Assembly (NCBI GenBank): GCA_030077755.1
Contig: JAQJZZ010000014.1
Coordinates: 1,984,001 to 2,048,000, forward strand
Direction of reading: 5' to 3'
From: Filosporella fistucella
Taxonomy: Eukaryota > Ascomycota > Leotiomycetes > Helotiales
DNA: 64,000 bases
Positions 47,122-59,524 of this stretch are shown in pieces. Numbering within the stretch: the first letter of the stretch is position 1; the number at the start of each line of letters is the position of its first letter. Below the pieces are notes generated by a model. The model was not told the origin of the DNA and searched no databases. It saw nothing but the letters and a program-made list of their open reading frames with translations. A program made the position numbers and the translations under genes.

Positions 47122-48304
47122 GGCCGCAGACAGAATAATGCTCCGGTGCCCCCCTTTCAGGGTAATTAGCGTCAGATGACGTTCGCAGGACTGAAAGGCA
47201 AATTTCAGGGCGGAATTGTAAATTAGCTCAATTAAATATCAAGCGTAGGAGTTGCAGCATCTATGCCCATCGTCGCTTTTTAAATCATTTTAGTAATCTT
47301 GTTGTGCGCTTGTAGCCGCATACTCAATTCCGGTACGTTTTGAGTATGGTATTTGGCAGCTTGTATACTGAGCGTGTGATTTGATCATTGGAAGCAGCTG
47401 TAGACTGTCACTGCTCTGAGACTACGTTGATTGGATGGCTACTTGGGAACTATTGAAATCATGAAACCTTGCTATGACTTGGGGATGCACGAAGACTTTG
47501 TGAAGCTGCTTGTATGCAGAGAGAAGATGAATACTTATGAATCTGGGTAAAACTAAATAGAATTATATTGTTTTGGAGTCAGTGCATTGTTTATCAAGCC
47601 AACGAGGTAATATTTTTCTTCGTATGAATGACATAAGCAAGAGACGATTTTCACTCATTTAATTGAATGCTGAATATGAACGCGATACTCCGTAGGAGAG
47701 AAGTTGCAACGAGATATACACCGTCAGCCCTAGCGATTAACCCCGCAATTTCAGCCCCCACCTTCTCCGAATTCCTGGGTGCGGGACAGGGGGCGGCCGC
47801 AAAAGAGCAAAACATCAGAATCTTACTCTCATTCTCAGCATGATCATGTCAAGTTTCTTCGTAGCCTATGTTTTCAATTTCTTCAAGTCTAAATCCAACA
47901 GGATTTTTCTTTAGAATGCTGTCCTACCATTTGCTCGCATCTTCCCATCGAACCGGAAGCCCACCAGTTGCGGCATGAATCCGGGCCCAAAGAGCGAAGG
48001 TGTGAAAACTGGGGCTATGGTTGGTAATGTTGTTCGAAAGAAGCTTCAAAGTTCGATTTAAAAGATATTGGCTAGTTGGAAATTGTAAGATGGATCAGAA
48101 TAGAAGTGGAAGCTCGTTTGGGATTTGGACACTTCCGCGGAAGCTGGGAATTTAGGGAAGGCGCGATGCCACACTAACTGATGACGATATATGTACTAAC
48201 TGCACTTCCTCATAATTCCATATTCACTTTCGTGTTGCCTATTCTTTAACTTCCCACTTCACAAACCTTACTTTCAATTCCTCAGAACCTGATCGTAATA
48301 CACA
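47122..48304. other. Intergenic region, no gene seen
   Basis: About 1.2 kb with no ORF of coding character; 3' flank of the repeat protein and promoter of the SDR at 48305. Confidence 0.5.
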
Positions 48305-49255
48305 ATGTCCAACCATCTCCTCCTCATCGGCAGCGGTCCAGGTATCGGTCTCGCTGTCGCCTCGCTCTTCGCCTCTAAACCCAGTTTCTCGAAAATCACG
48401 CTCATATCTCGCAATGCAACTCGTCTATCCTCTGACAGAGAGTTTGTGATTGCTGCCATCTCAGGAAAGAAAGTCGAAGTCTTGACTCATGCGGTCGATA
48501 TCAGTAATACGGCTGATTACAAGAAAGTACTGGCGAAGATTGCGGATGTAGACGTGGTGGTTTTTAATGCTGCAAGAGTACAGCCATCGCCTTTGTTGGA
48601 GTTTGAGGAAGAGGAACTGGTGAAGGATTTTGCTGTAAGTTTCCTTTTTAGGTCTCATTTCATTACTCTGATTCAAGCAATCTGGACTATGAATCGAAGA
48701 ATGGCATGCCTCGACTGCTCTTCCGTCCACACTACTCTCCTTCCTTAGAGCTGCCGAGGACAATATTTGGAAACATCAACTGACCGCCAATAGACAACGA
48801 ACATAGCCCTCTACACAACAGCTCAATGGGCTGTCCCAATTCTGTCCAAGAAGCCAGCTTCATCAAAACCCACTTTCCTGGTAACATCCAGTTTCCTTTG
48901 GAAAGAGCCTTATCCGGTCTTCTTCTCGCTCAGCATGACGAAAGCCAGTCAGCGAAATTTGATTCAGAGTCTGTCGGCTACTTACGAGAGTAAGTGAACT
49001 TTTCATCTTCTCTCTTTGTCCTTCCCCCATCCAAACGCACCCCTCCTCTTAGAGATCATTCCGTACTTTAGGAATGAGCATCAGCAACTAGTACGCTAAC
49101 AAGAAACAGACATTCATTTCGCACTTGTCAATGTAGGAGGAGTAGTGTCCCCTGACGAGAAGAATCTCAATCCGACTTCCATCGCTACTCATTTCTGGGA
49201 TTTGTACTCCCAAGAGAAGTCGGAGTGGAAGTTCGACGTCGATATCTATGCTTAG
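48305..49255 (+). CDS. Atypical SDR-fold protein lacking the usual catalytic Tyr
   Basis: Three exons (48305-48634, 48794-48989, 49110-49255) give 223 residues. The nucleotide-binding start LLLIGSGPGIGLAVASLFA is a clear GxGPGIG motif, and an Asp (THAVDIS) and VVVFNAARV follow in place of the NNAG block. The substrate Ser is present (LVTSSFLW), but the segment that should hold YxxxK reads SLSMTKASQRNL, so Lys remains and the Tyr position is Leu. Similar short fungal SDR-like proteins share this, so it may be a divergent subfamily rather than a damaged gene. Introns have good GTAAGT donors. Cytosolic and NAD(P)-binding by inference; activity doubtful. No obvious partner gene nearby. Confidence 0.8.
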
Positions 49256-50028
49256 GTGGCCCCTGCCGAGCGGTACATTGACGTTTGATTGGAAATTGGT
49301 ACTTTTAGATTAAATAGCTTGCACACAATACACAGCGATGACTTTTCGAATCGAAACTGGAAAGCGTAAAGTCTCCCATGACTCTCGAGATGAAGCTATT
49401 GACAAGATTCACGTGACTGAGTGAAATCTCAGGTGTCTTCATCTTGCACTCATCACCTTTGTCGTGGATACATTTTCCTAGTATTGAATTCTCATTCAAT
49501 TTCACTGCAGTTTATGTATTACGCGTAAGTAGCAAGATTAGAAACATCAAAGTGGGGGAAGTACAGATTTTGCAAGTATGATCTTCCTCGAAGCTGATAC
49601 AACCGCCGGCAAAACATAACAGGTGTTTGGAAATTGTTTTTGGCAATTAGCTCACTATTATTGCCTATTATATTGGGTGATACACGTATAGAGTGGATTC
49701 CAGTGGCCGTATTGATCCGTCGATGGCTTCGTTCGGGGAAGAGGCACTTCATTGAAGAGTTCCGCGCTGAGACGTGCAACTGCCTCCTTACTTTCGCTCT
49801 GAGCTCCAATCCTGAAGCAAACATTCTCTCTGCAAAAAGCCGGCAGGAAAACCTCCAGGCGGAATTTGTGGCTGTTTGGAATGGTAATCATGCATGCGAG
49901 TCTGATCCTCCTAGCCTCTAGACATAGTAAATCGTAGCTCACCAAACTCCACGCCGCGTGCAAGAGAAGAAAAAAGGTCGCATCACAAAGGGTATATTGC
50001 AAATCTATTTCTATCTAGAGACAGAAGC
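49256..50028. other. Intergenic region between convergent genes
   Basis: Overlapping ORFs (about 100 codons) on both strands but no domain; no gene called. Confidence 0.45.
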
Positions 50029-51609
50029 TTAAAATCCATCCCCATTATAAGCAATCAACGTCGTCGTTCCGGTCGTGGTACCCTTCACCCGTGCCGAGCT
50101 AGAAGTAGCAAGTTCTTTTATGCGAGCCGTCACTGCGTCCACGGTCGTGATGTTCTCAAATGCCATTAAGTAGGCTGCAAGACCGCATACATGAGGCGAA
50201 GCTAGAAGGAACAAAAATCAGCCACTGTGGGGTTCATGCACTGTGGTGTGGGGAAGGGAGATAGGGGGTGAAAAGGGGGTACGGGATTGATTGCAGCGTG
50301 AAACGTACCCATGCTTGTCCCGCTCAGCACTGTAGATGCGGTATCGCTAGCAATGCCAACACTTTGCACTTTTACACCTGGTGCAAAGATATCCACTACA
50401 GGCCCAAAGTTTGAGAAACTGGCTTTGTTGTCTGTTGTGGCATCGATAGCTCCTACGGTGATGGCTGATGGTGCCGAAGCGGGCGATGTATTTGAGGCAT
50501 CGACATTCTCGTTTCCGGCTGCTGCGACGACCACCACTCCAGCGCGAGTTAGGGCTGCGATAGCGGAATTGAGAGCCGTGGACTTGGAACCACCGATTGA
50601 AATATTCATTACGGCTTTGCCTGCGAGTTTTCGAGCTGTTGCGTTTGTGGCAACTGAGAAATGTTAAGGGATTTTTCAATTTCCTGCTTTGGAAATGGAA
50701 GCATACCGAAATTAAGACCTTGAATTACCCCCGAGTTTGTGCCTGCTCCGTCCGCGTCAAGGCATTTGACTGCTACCAATTGAACTGCCTTGGCGACTCC
50801 AAAGTTTGCTCCTCCAATTGTGCCTGAGACGTGTGATCCGTGGCCGTTTTCATCCGTATTCTAGTTTTGTCAGTCTCTGGCTGAGGAATAGAGCACATTT
50901 CCTTACATTAGTGTTGACAAAATTGGCTCCCCAGATAGCACGACCTTGGAATTCCTGATACAGTCAGCTTCAAAAGTTTCCTCCTCTCCCTCTCTATAAC
51001 TGCAACTCACAGAATGTGTTGTTCGAATTCCAGTATCCACCACATATGCAACAATACCACTTCCAGACGAATTATCGAAAATATAACCAGTCCCCCCCAC
51101 AACTTCGTGTGAAATGCGCCTTAAACCAGCAGGTGCAGTAGATTGTGAGACCAAAGCATTGATCTTAACCTTTGTATCCGCCTCAATAAACGCCACCTAA
51201 ATCTGTCAGCCTCGTCAAGCCTTTTCCAGCTTCCAACACTAACATCACTATCTGAAGCAATCTCCAACATCATTCCGTCGTCTGCTTCCAACGACATTCC
51301 CCTCCATCCACTCATCGAGAATGGATTCATTTTATTCGACAATACTCTCCCGTCGGGGGTCGTACGCTTCGAGAGACTTCGTTTCCGTAGAGTAGTCTCG
51401 ATAGCAGCTTGGTGCAATTTGACTGCAGTGTCTGTCGCATTGTTGTTGTATACGACGATGTAACGATTGGCTATGATATCGGAAGCGTCTACGTTGGAGA
51501 CTGGAACTCCAATACCGTTAAATTTCACGCCATGTCTGGTCGGTGATGAAAGAACGAATGTAAAGATGGCAACGAATGCAAACAAAATTTGAATAGAAAA
51601 ACGTAACAT
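50029..51609 (-). CDS. Secreted subtilisin-like serine protease (S8, proteinase K type)
   Basis: Six exons (51609-51244, 51196-51011, 50954-50907, 50860-50707, 50653-50309, 50201-50029) join in frame to 423 residues. Residues 1-22 are a signal peptide. An inhibitor I9 propeptide follows ([12 protein letters not shown]...). The catalytic triad is complete: Asp176 (YVVDTG), His207 (NGHGSHVSG) and Ser365 (GTSMASPH), with the oxyanion Asn in AAAGNEN. Length and order match proteinase K-like extracellular proteases. ATG 51609 is preferred over the in-frame ATG at 51642, because it starts directly at the hydrophobic core. It digests external protein. Three introns are 43-54 bp and one interrupts the codon before the ASPH motif, as is common in this family. 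Confidence 0.93.
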
Positions 51610-52219
51610 TTTGAAAATAATTGACCAGCACGAAGAAAGCAAGCTCTAGACACAATCCGCTCTGCAAGGAGGCCCTAAAGACATCTTAAAGTCTTTTCTG
51701 GAAATGAGGTCCTGACTGGCATTTCAGACTTCCGAGAGGTCGGAGAGGCTGACCCAGCGCCAAGTCAGACGTCGCCAAGTCACACAGCGGACGCGAGGCC
51801 AGTCATTGCCCCCGAATCGCTATTCCTGGAGGGCTCGCCAACGCGCCAAGTGTCCCACGATGCCTGCAAAACATACTGAGCCTGTACCCTATATATCCAC
51901 GCTCACACTGCGACACTACAGCTTGTATGCGAAAATGAAGGGCAACTGCGCAAGCCGTCCGCGTAATTGGCCCGTTTCAAGGAACAAAAAAAGAGATCGC
52001 CCAAGCAGCGTCTGATCGACTCAGAATGGCGCATTCGTTGCGCATACAATTAGCAATTAAATATCCGTTGGCATTTCATTGAAGGGCACTGCAAAACAAA
52101 TCTGTTCGTCTGGAGCTGCCATCCCCCCGTGGCGTCCACCTGCAGCCAGGCAATGGGAAATGCTTTCGGTGCCGAAACATCGTTTCAACTTCATCCCTTC
52201 TCTCGAGTTCTTAGCAAGC
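51610..52219. other. Protease promoter and GH28 3' flank
   Basis: No gene seen. Moderately GC-rich near 51.7-51.9 kb. A 69-codon plus-strand ORF (51806-52015) is not supported. Confidence 0.45.
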
Positions 52220-53575
52220 TCAGCATGTTCCATCGCCGCTGGGCTTTTGACAAGTGTGGCCTGTGCAGTCGAACCCCCTATTTCCGACCAGATTATCGCA
52301 ATTCCAACCATACGCATCCGACCCATTCGTCAATTTGAGATCGATATCCTGAAGCGTGATCCTCTCGCAAGGGGCTGAGGCGCTGCATTGAAAACTGCTA
52401 ATTGGATCTTCTGTCGAAGTGCCATTGACATTCTCCAAGGTAATATCCTGTATCTTGAATTTTGACGAGTTGCAATCGCCAGCCGCACCACTGAATGTAA
52501 TACATTGAGTGATGCTTATTGGTAGTCTCACTTTGGTGAGTTTGAAGTTACGCAGAGTGACATTTCTTATGTCTGTTTGAGTTAGCGATTGCGATTTAGA
52601 ATAGATGAGTTTACTCACAGCCTAGACCACCCCCTCCACCGTTTGGTGGGAACCCTACTTGTTGGCCAGTCCAAGTTTTCATGTATGCCGCATGAAGAGT
52701 GTTTTCGCAAATTATATTTTCAGCTGTAAAGTTTTCAATGCGTTCAAATACACCATTGTACTGGCCAATACTGCCCAGCGCAAAACCAACACCATTAACA
52801 AAAGTTGAGTTGGTGATTAGAATGTTGGTGCTATTTGCTTTCGGGGATATGCTGTCGTCTCCATTAATAATTGTCCAGCGCTTGAAAGTGATATTGTCTG
52901 CATAGATCGTATCGGCCCCATCGGTATTGACAGTCGAAGATCTACTGCTTGAAGTGCTGTTCACATAAATGTCCTGGAGAATTACATTTTTGCTATGTAT
53001 CACCGTCATCGTCCTAGTAGCTTGTCAGTAATTAAACTTACTCCGCGATATTCAACCTACCACATTTGAGATTGCACAAATCTAATACCTTCAAACAAAG
53101 AATTGGTGGTACCCCAAATAGTGATTGCGTGTGGCCTTCGTGGGTAATTGCTCCGTCCATTGTTGAAGTCATACCAAATCTGGCCATTACCATCGAGAGT
53201 GCCGTAGCCATGCCCTTGAAAGGTGATATTATCGCCGCCAAAGATCCAAGCTGTGGATTGGTTCTGATAACCCATTGGCAGCGAGTTGTTGAGCCAATAT
53301 GTGATATTGGTACTCCAGAGCAATGTGCCCCGGAGGTCAATTTCACAATTCTTCAGATCAGTTGTATTCATGACGGTCTGAATGTGGTATGTTTCATTTA
53401 AGAATACAACTCTCCCATCATGGCCACAGTCTTGGAATGCTTTGAGGACAGCCGGCGCATCATCAGTACCGTTGCGTGCCGGCTCAACAATACATGTCTT
53501 GGGACGAGGTCGGCCATGAGCTTTTGCTGGGGTGAGAAGAGTGGAGAGGGTCACGATCAAAGTGATTATTGACGC
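52220..53575 (-). CDS. GH28 exo-acting pectinase-like protein (start unresolved)
   Basis: Three exons (53575-53061, 53013-52619, 52572-52220) encode about 420 residues with the GH28 parallel beta-helix. Catalytic blocks are NTDGADT (first Asp) and NGDDSISPK (Asp pair). The block GVGFALGSIGQY replaces the GHG of endo-polygalacturonases, as in exo-acting GH28 members, and MKTWTG follows. Many Asn sites suggest a glycosylated secreted protein. The N terminus is odd: a hydrophobic SIITLIVTLSTLL stretch ending AKA is a signal peptide, yet no ATG is in its frame. The ATG 53608-53606 just upstream is out of frame by one base, across AAAGGCG. Either an indel or an unseen first exon (acceptor TTTCAAAG at 53576) explains it. 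The substrate may be homogalacturonan or rhamnogalacturonan. Confidence 0.82.
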
Positions 53576-55401
53576 CTTTGAAAATCATTGTTAGCATGGT
53601 GAAATACTGACCCTGAAGAATCATATGAGATATATTGTCTTTATAGCAACATCATCCAACTGTGAAGCAGCTGAACACATCACAAACGAACAGAACGAAT
53701 AGGACTTTGAATCACGTAAAACTGCTGACCATGATGCATAAGTACACTGCATATAGTAAATATGATCTGCGTTTGTCGGCCAAAACATCGCGGGGTATGC
53801 AACATTGTATGAATCTTCTTCGGGCTTTCAAATTCGGGGAGATGGTATCTTCATCGACGATATGTCGCGTCTGAACGACAATGAGGGGTTTCCCCATAGC
53901 AAATGTAGCGGCTGAACTGCGTCATACGGTCAAGGGGGATGAGATTGCTCAAGTGAGTTCGGGTGCTATTGTATCGAGATTTCCATGGGCTTCAACGGCA
54001 TCTCTCAGAGACGCTAGGGTTGAGGCTGATGTCGGAATTCATATTTTCATCACGGCCTGTAGCCTCCGCGATCTTGAACCCTTGTTCTCTTCGGACTTAA
54101 CAGGTCAACCTCTTTCAACTAGGGCTGAGGTCTAGTAGTGAAATGAAAATGATATGGTAGAATCGCGGATAAATTAATTGACAGTGTATGTAGTATGCAC
54201 AGCAAATGTCGACGAGGTGATGGCAACTTGAGCTGGGGGTTTTAGGTCGTTGCTCCACTTGCTCCTTTCATTACAGATCAGCCGAAGCCGTCCAGGTTCC
54301 ATTAATGTGGTCACTTTTCAAATACTGAGAATCACGTGTTGGCTTTAGAGGTTTTAGTGCACCTCTCTCTTGAATGAGAAACACAACTTTTCTTCAGTTC
54401 ATCCACACATATCTACATCGGGTTTCTAGATTCAAAGATAGTGTAACACTTCTAAATGAAAGAACCTTGCTCTCACGTGATCCCGCTTTGGGCAATTTTA
54501 AATCCAACTTGGCTCCCGTTTACATGAAAACTTCAAGCACTATCCCAAGAAACTTGGAACCCCTGCCAAGTTCTTACCCGTATGGTCTTGAGACCATTCA
54601 AACAATTTTATTTCGCAAAACGCGTTGTTTATAAAACGCATGATTTCTTCCCCGCTGTAGCCCGACTGCCGAGAAATCTGGCGGTATGGGAATTGTGCTT
54701 GTCATCACCGCTCGCTTCCGGCTTGTGGGACTTCACATCTCCCATTCTCTTGTGGTTTTCTCATCCAGCTTGGAATAACTTCATGGGCGTTATATTACGG
54801 GCTCAGCTGAAGTATGGCCCTGATTGTTGGCGGGTAAATCACGGAACCCCATGAGGTCAGTGGGTTATTTTCGACAGCTGATGCCACGCCTCGGTCGAGC
54901 CCGAAACCATATCCACTTGTCACCTCCTCGAACACCTCCACTCACCGAGCTCTCCGCGAAGTCGCGTGATATATTGAGGATGTGGATTCTGCTATGTCAG
55001 AGATAGTTCCAGTGTTCCTGCATCGCGTGTCTGTTAGATGTCCAGTGACAGTCTGGTTTCTCCAATCTCTGGCGGGTGGCGCCACCATTTGTGGAATCTC
55101 AGAGCCCCATCGTCATAAAGGCCCGAAGACAAATCCAATCTCTGCCAAGATTGTCCGTTCCGATCGTTATGGAGTTCTCCCCATGGGCATATACGGATCC
55201 CCGAGTGGGATGAGCCTCACTGCGTTTGGTGCGATGACGAGGGGTAGGATGATGTTCTTCTAGAAGCCAGTTGAAAATAAAGGTAAGCAATAATCACCTG
55301 TCAAAATGAACAAGTATATATATTTCAGCTCGGGTGCCTGTATTTTTATTCTTCAGATCTATTCAAGACCTTGATTTATCTTACAATACAATACATTATC
55401 A
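53576..55401. promoter_or_regulatory. Divergent region between GH28 and sugar transporter
   Basis: About 1.8 kb. A TATA-like CTATAAAG (minus strand) lies near 53645 for the GH28 gene; the transporter leader is AT-rich. Several ORFs (53881-54135, 54374-54634, 54982-55263) have no domain. It is wide enough for separate promoters or a shared regulatory region. Confidence 0.4.
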
Positions 55402-57230
55402 ATGTGGAAAACTGGAAATATTTACCTAATCGCAGCCATTGCTGTGATAGGTGGCGGTCTGTTCGGTTTTGATATCGCATCAATGAGTGCAATTATTAGC
55501 ACTCAACCATATCTTTGCTACTTCAATGAAGGTCCTGACGGACCCGGCTTCAACGATGTTACGACCTGTTCTGGTCCCAAGTCTTCTACACAAGGTGGAA
55601 TTACTGCCTCTATGGCTGGTGGTTCCTGGCTTGGCGCTCTGTTCTCAGGGTATCTTTCTGACAGACTTGGACGAAAAAGCTCAATTATGGTCGGATCACT
55701 CATTTGGTATGTTTTTTCCCAGTCAATAAATCCAAAGTGTCGTCCTAACTTTTACAGGTGTGTCGGTTCCATTCTGGTTTGTGCATCGCAAGACATTGCT
55801 ATGCTGATCGTCGGTCGAATTGTAAACGGTATCTCTGTCGGTGTAAGTACTCAGTGTCTGAAAAATCTTACCCACATCTAATAATGTTTTAGATCTGTTC
55901 CGCACAAGTGCCGGTATATCTGTCCGAGATCGCACCACCTAGCAAACGTGGTCGACTCGTCGGCACTCAGCAATGGGCTGTAACATGGGGTATCATGATT
56001 ATGTTTTACATATCCTACGGCTGCAGCTTTATCGATGGCACCGCCGCATTCAGAGTGCCTTGGGGATTGCAAATGATCCCTGCTATAATCCTATTTTTTG
56101 GTCTCATGATTCTTCCCGAAAGCCCGCGTTGGCTGGCCAAGCATGACCGATGGGACGAGGCACTCGAAGTTCTTGCTCTTACACATAGTAAGGGTGATAT
56201 CAACAACCTATTTGTCAAGAGAGAAATGCAAGAAATTAGAGAAGAGGTCGAGTTCTACAGAGACAACGCAAATGTGTCGTGGCTTGAGCTTGTTAAGCCT
56301 GATATGCTGAATCGTCTGCATATTGGAGCATTCACGCAGATCTGGGCACAGTTGACAGGAATGAACGTAATGATGTATTATATTACTGTAAGTTTACTTC
56401 GCCCTTCTGTAATCTCCTCTGAATTGTCACTGACACCATTTAGTATGTCTTCTCTATGGCTGGTCTCTCTGGAAACAACATGCTTGTGTCGTCTTCCATT
56501 CAATATGTCATTAACGTCTTCATGACTATCCCAGCTTTGATTGTAAGTTCTTGTATCCGCTTGAAACATTCTTTCGCATTCTAACTGTACTCAGTGGATC
56601 GATAAATGGGGTCGTCGTCCAATGTTCCTCGTCGGGTCGATTTTAATGATGATTTGGCTGTTCATCAACGCAGGCGTTATGGCTACCTACGGTCACGCCG
56701 CTCCAGCTGGCGGCCTCAACGGCATCGCAGCAGAGAGTTGGGTCATGTCAGGTGCACCCGCTAAAGTCGTAATTGCCTGCTCTTACCTCTTCGTCGCCAG
56801 TTACGCACCAACCTGGGGACCAGCAGGTTGGGCTTACCCACCCGAGCTCTACCCACTTCGTGTACGAGGTAAGGCAGTTGCATTCTCTACAAGTTGTAAT
56901 TGGGCATTCAACTTTGCACTCGGCTATTTCGTGCCTCCTGCATTCGAGAATATTCAATGGAAAGTCTACGTTCTGTTCGGCGTCTTTTGCGCTGCTATGA
57001 CAATCCACGTCTTCTTCCTATTCCCAGAAACTGCTGGAAAGAGTTTGGAGGAAGTTGAGAAGATGTTTACGAATAAGAATGGTATCAAGTGGATTGGAAC
57101 ACCTGCTTGGAGGACAAGCGTACAGAAGAGGACTTTGGAGAATGAGGGAGAGGGAAAGCAAGGAGTGCTTCACGATCATCTCGAGAGTGGAGATGAGGAG
57201 AAGGGTGTTCTAGAACCAGTGAGAGAGTAG
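55402..57230 (+). CDS. MFS sugar porter
   Basis: Five exons (55402-55706, 55758-55842, 55893-56387, 56444-56542, 56595-57230) give 539 residues and 12 predicted membrane helices. Sugar porter signatures are in order: GGGLFGFDIASMS at helix 1, SDRLGRKSS (loop 2-3), VYLSEIAPPSKRG, PESPRWLAKHDRWDEAL (loop 6-7), the helix-7 TQIWAQLTGMN, DKWGRRP, and PETAGKSLEEVEKMF at the end of helix 12. The C-terminal tail is Glu/Asp/Lys-rich. It carries hexoses or related sugars across the plasma membrane with protons; the specific sugar cannot be read. It is divergent from the GH28 gene, so uptake of pectin or hemicellulose products is a reasonable inference. Confidence 0.94.
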
Positions 57231-58614
57231 ATACGCTCTCGGGGGTGAATGATTGCATGGGGGTGGTGTAAGATGGCGATGGGGATGCATGAGTGGAGTT
57301 CTGTGCTGCATTTTCAGGCGTTCTAATTTTGTAACGATTTAATGTTTTATTTTGTCTGCAATATAACTTAAATTAATATCTCTTGAATTACATTCGCGTG
57401 TAATGAGTATATTGTTGTTGCAGTTGATCGAAAGATACATCTCTTGTAGAGCTGCTAGTGCAGACGTACCTGTCTGGTGCGTAAGTCAGGCGACACATAT
57501 ATGGCGGATGGAGGAAGCTATCTTGCGGCAGTTGCGACCACATCATTCGCTTGAATCTAGGAGCAAACAGGTATCATGCAAGGTGTGAATATTGAACACT
57601 CGTGAATTCTTGTGCAAGGCTCCAGAATGAGTAAGTACAATACGAAATGCGAGTTAGTCGATTACGAAATGCGAGGTAGTCGATTTGTAATTGCACCTTT
57701 TAGCCGATAAAATAAAAACCTAGAGAGCCTCAAATGACTCTAGTCATGAATAGTTGACACCTCGGGTACATCCTGTCCTTGCCATTTGATATCAGTTGCA
57801 TGACCCATATCATATCTGAAACTATGAGTCAAGAATTCTTGAGGCAAGATGGGTCCGGTTATAAGATCTGACTTTCTCATTTGTCGGGAATTCAGAAGCC
57901 TATATGAGGAAACTCACTTACTTGACTGAAGGAAATCTGGTGTAATAGAACAACTAATATATTATCGCAATTGCGTCACTTGAGCGCAGAAGTAAAGCTC
58001 CTGCCACACATCCTATTGGTCGCCTTATCAAGCAGTTGGAGGACTTGACCATGGAAATGGTAAGTCACTGGAGTTTGAAGGAGGGGTGGCAGTAGTACTC
58101 AATCCAGAACAACCAACTTCTGAAGCTTGCACTGAAAAAAGATCCCAGAAAATGGGGTAATTGAGCCTGAGAAGTCACCGAGAGTACTGCCAGTAGCATC
58201 ATCGGGAAGTAAAAGAAGATTTGCAGGGGACAACGGCATAACATACGCTGCCTCAGAATACTCACATGTCTTTCGATGCTTTTCGAAAGTCCCCATTTCG
58301 CCAATGAACAAGCCACACCCTACACATTTTACGGTTATTGAGCTCAGATGTCACTCTATGAAATGCTTTTGCAAATTAGATTTGGTCTTGAGCATTTTTC
58401 TGCGGTATTCACACTAATGTGAGGGGTGGGAGTGCGCCATTTGGTATGCCAAGCTTATTTTCATTTCTTTTCCTAGTATACCGCATACTACCTACAACAT
58501 GAAATAAACGTTAAATGTCACGTAATTGCCACCCTTATCACGGTATTTTCGGGGCATACTCACGAATCAAGTGTCTCTATTCATCAAACTCGTCCAGGTA
58601 CTGGCCCTTACCCT
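57231..58614. other. Intergenic region, no gene seen
   Basis: About 1.4 kb with short ORFs only, including a duplicated 22-base unit near 57.65 kb. Nothing else recognised. Confidence 0.45.
57639..57682 (+). repeat. Tandem duplication of a 22-base unit
   Basis: Two adjacent near-identical units beginning TACGAAATGCGAG, each ending TAGTCG, differing at about two positions. In a non-coding region. Confidence 0.85.
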
Positions 58615-59091
58615 TTAACATTTATTCCACCCTGTACGTAATATCTGACATTTAAAGTGCTCCCGGAAAAAATGTCTGTTCAACCTCGCTTCTTTGTAGA
58701 AAGTCTGTTCACAATCAGAACAGTTGTGATGTCTGGCATGAACATGCGCTACTGGTATAGCCAGTGGCTTTAGCCTCAAGTCGAAGATTGGTTCAGATGC
58801 TGGTTTGAGTGCTGGCTGGGATAGCGGAGTTGGGGGTAAGATGGAGTCCGAAGAAAGAGCGTTGCCATCATCGATTTCTAGAACCATCTTCTCTTCTCTC
58901 TGATCACTGCAAAGGCGGTGGAGAAAATCAGCCCCTTTAGTGTAAGATTGGTTGCAAGCTGAACATATGCATCGTTTGGCCGAAGAGCTTTCTGTGTTGA
59001 CTAGGCTTTGTTTGTGACTGTCTTGAACAATGGTATTGTTCTGTAAACCAATTCGGTTCTTTGATGGAAACAAATGAAGCTTCGTCAACAC
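58615..59091 (-). CDS. Small C2H2-like zinc finger protein (5' end unresolved)
   Basis: Open frame of 158 codons with two zinc-finger-like units. The first is CSAC-x10-H-x3-C; the second is the clearer CSDC-x12-H-x4-H (HNCSDCEQTFYKEARLNRH). A Ser/Pro-rich linker lies between. The frame has no ATG until residue 69 (MVLEIDDG); a GTG is the first codon after a stop, so the 5' end must lie in an upstream exon or the gene starts at the internal Met, losing finger 1. Acceptor-like AGs exist at the 5' end (for example at about 59055), but no ATG exon could be joined with confidence. Nuclear DNA-binding role is inferred from the fingers only. Confidence 0.45.
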   Translation of the reverse strand: MLTKLHLFPSKNRIGLQNNTIVQDSHKQSLVNTESSSAKRCICSACNQSYTKGADFLHRLCSDQREEKMVLEIDDGNALSSDSILPPTPLSQPALKPASEPIFDLRLKPLAIPVAHVHARHHNCSDCEQTFYKEARLNRHFFREHFKCQILRTGWNKC

Positions 59092-59524
59092 TCAACGGAT
59101 TTTTGCGCGAAGTCTCATGATTGTCATGTTAAGCTTCCAAATGAACTGGGAAATGGCTTCAAATCTTGCAAGTGTTAGGAGTCGTCTCGGGAATTAAAAG
59201 TGATGCTTCACATGAGTGCAGGGGGTGATCAGCTAGAACGCAAATGCGTTTAATGATTTCCCACCACCATGAGAGCCGTCTTGTATCTAGCAAATGCGCT
59301 TTAAAGGTAAGCTGATCCTGAACAACCGTGAAAATCAAAATGGAAAGGCAATAAAGACCAATTTTGTGATAATTTTCGCTACCAAAAATATTTCATATAT
59401 ACAAGAAATAACATCCTCGTGGACAATATTCACAAACAATCACGATTCGCGGGGAAAATGTCCCTTCAAAGCGCCCCACCAAAATAATCAGACCGGTTGA
59501 TGTGGTTTTCAACATATGTGACAA
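59092..59524. other. Spacer between the C2H2 gene and cellobiose dehydrogenase
   Basis: CDH 3' flank and possible upstream exon sequence of the C2H2 gene; no feature called. Confidence 0.4.

Noticed and set aside
49519..50002. About 100-codon ORFs on both strands between convergent genes
   Set aside because: No coding signature; lie in presumed 3' flanks.
58065..58316. 83-codon minus-strand ORF with a hydrophobic stretch
   Set aside because: Only one hydrophobic segment, no start context and no conserved motif.
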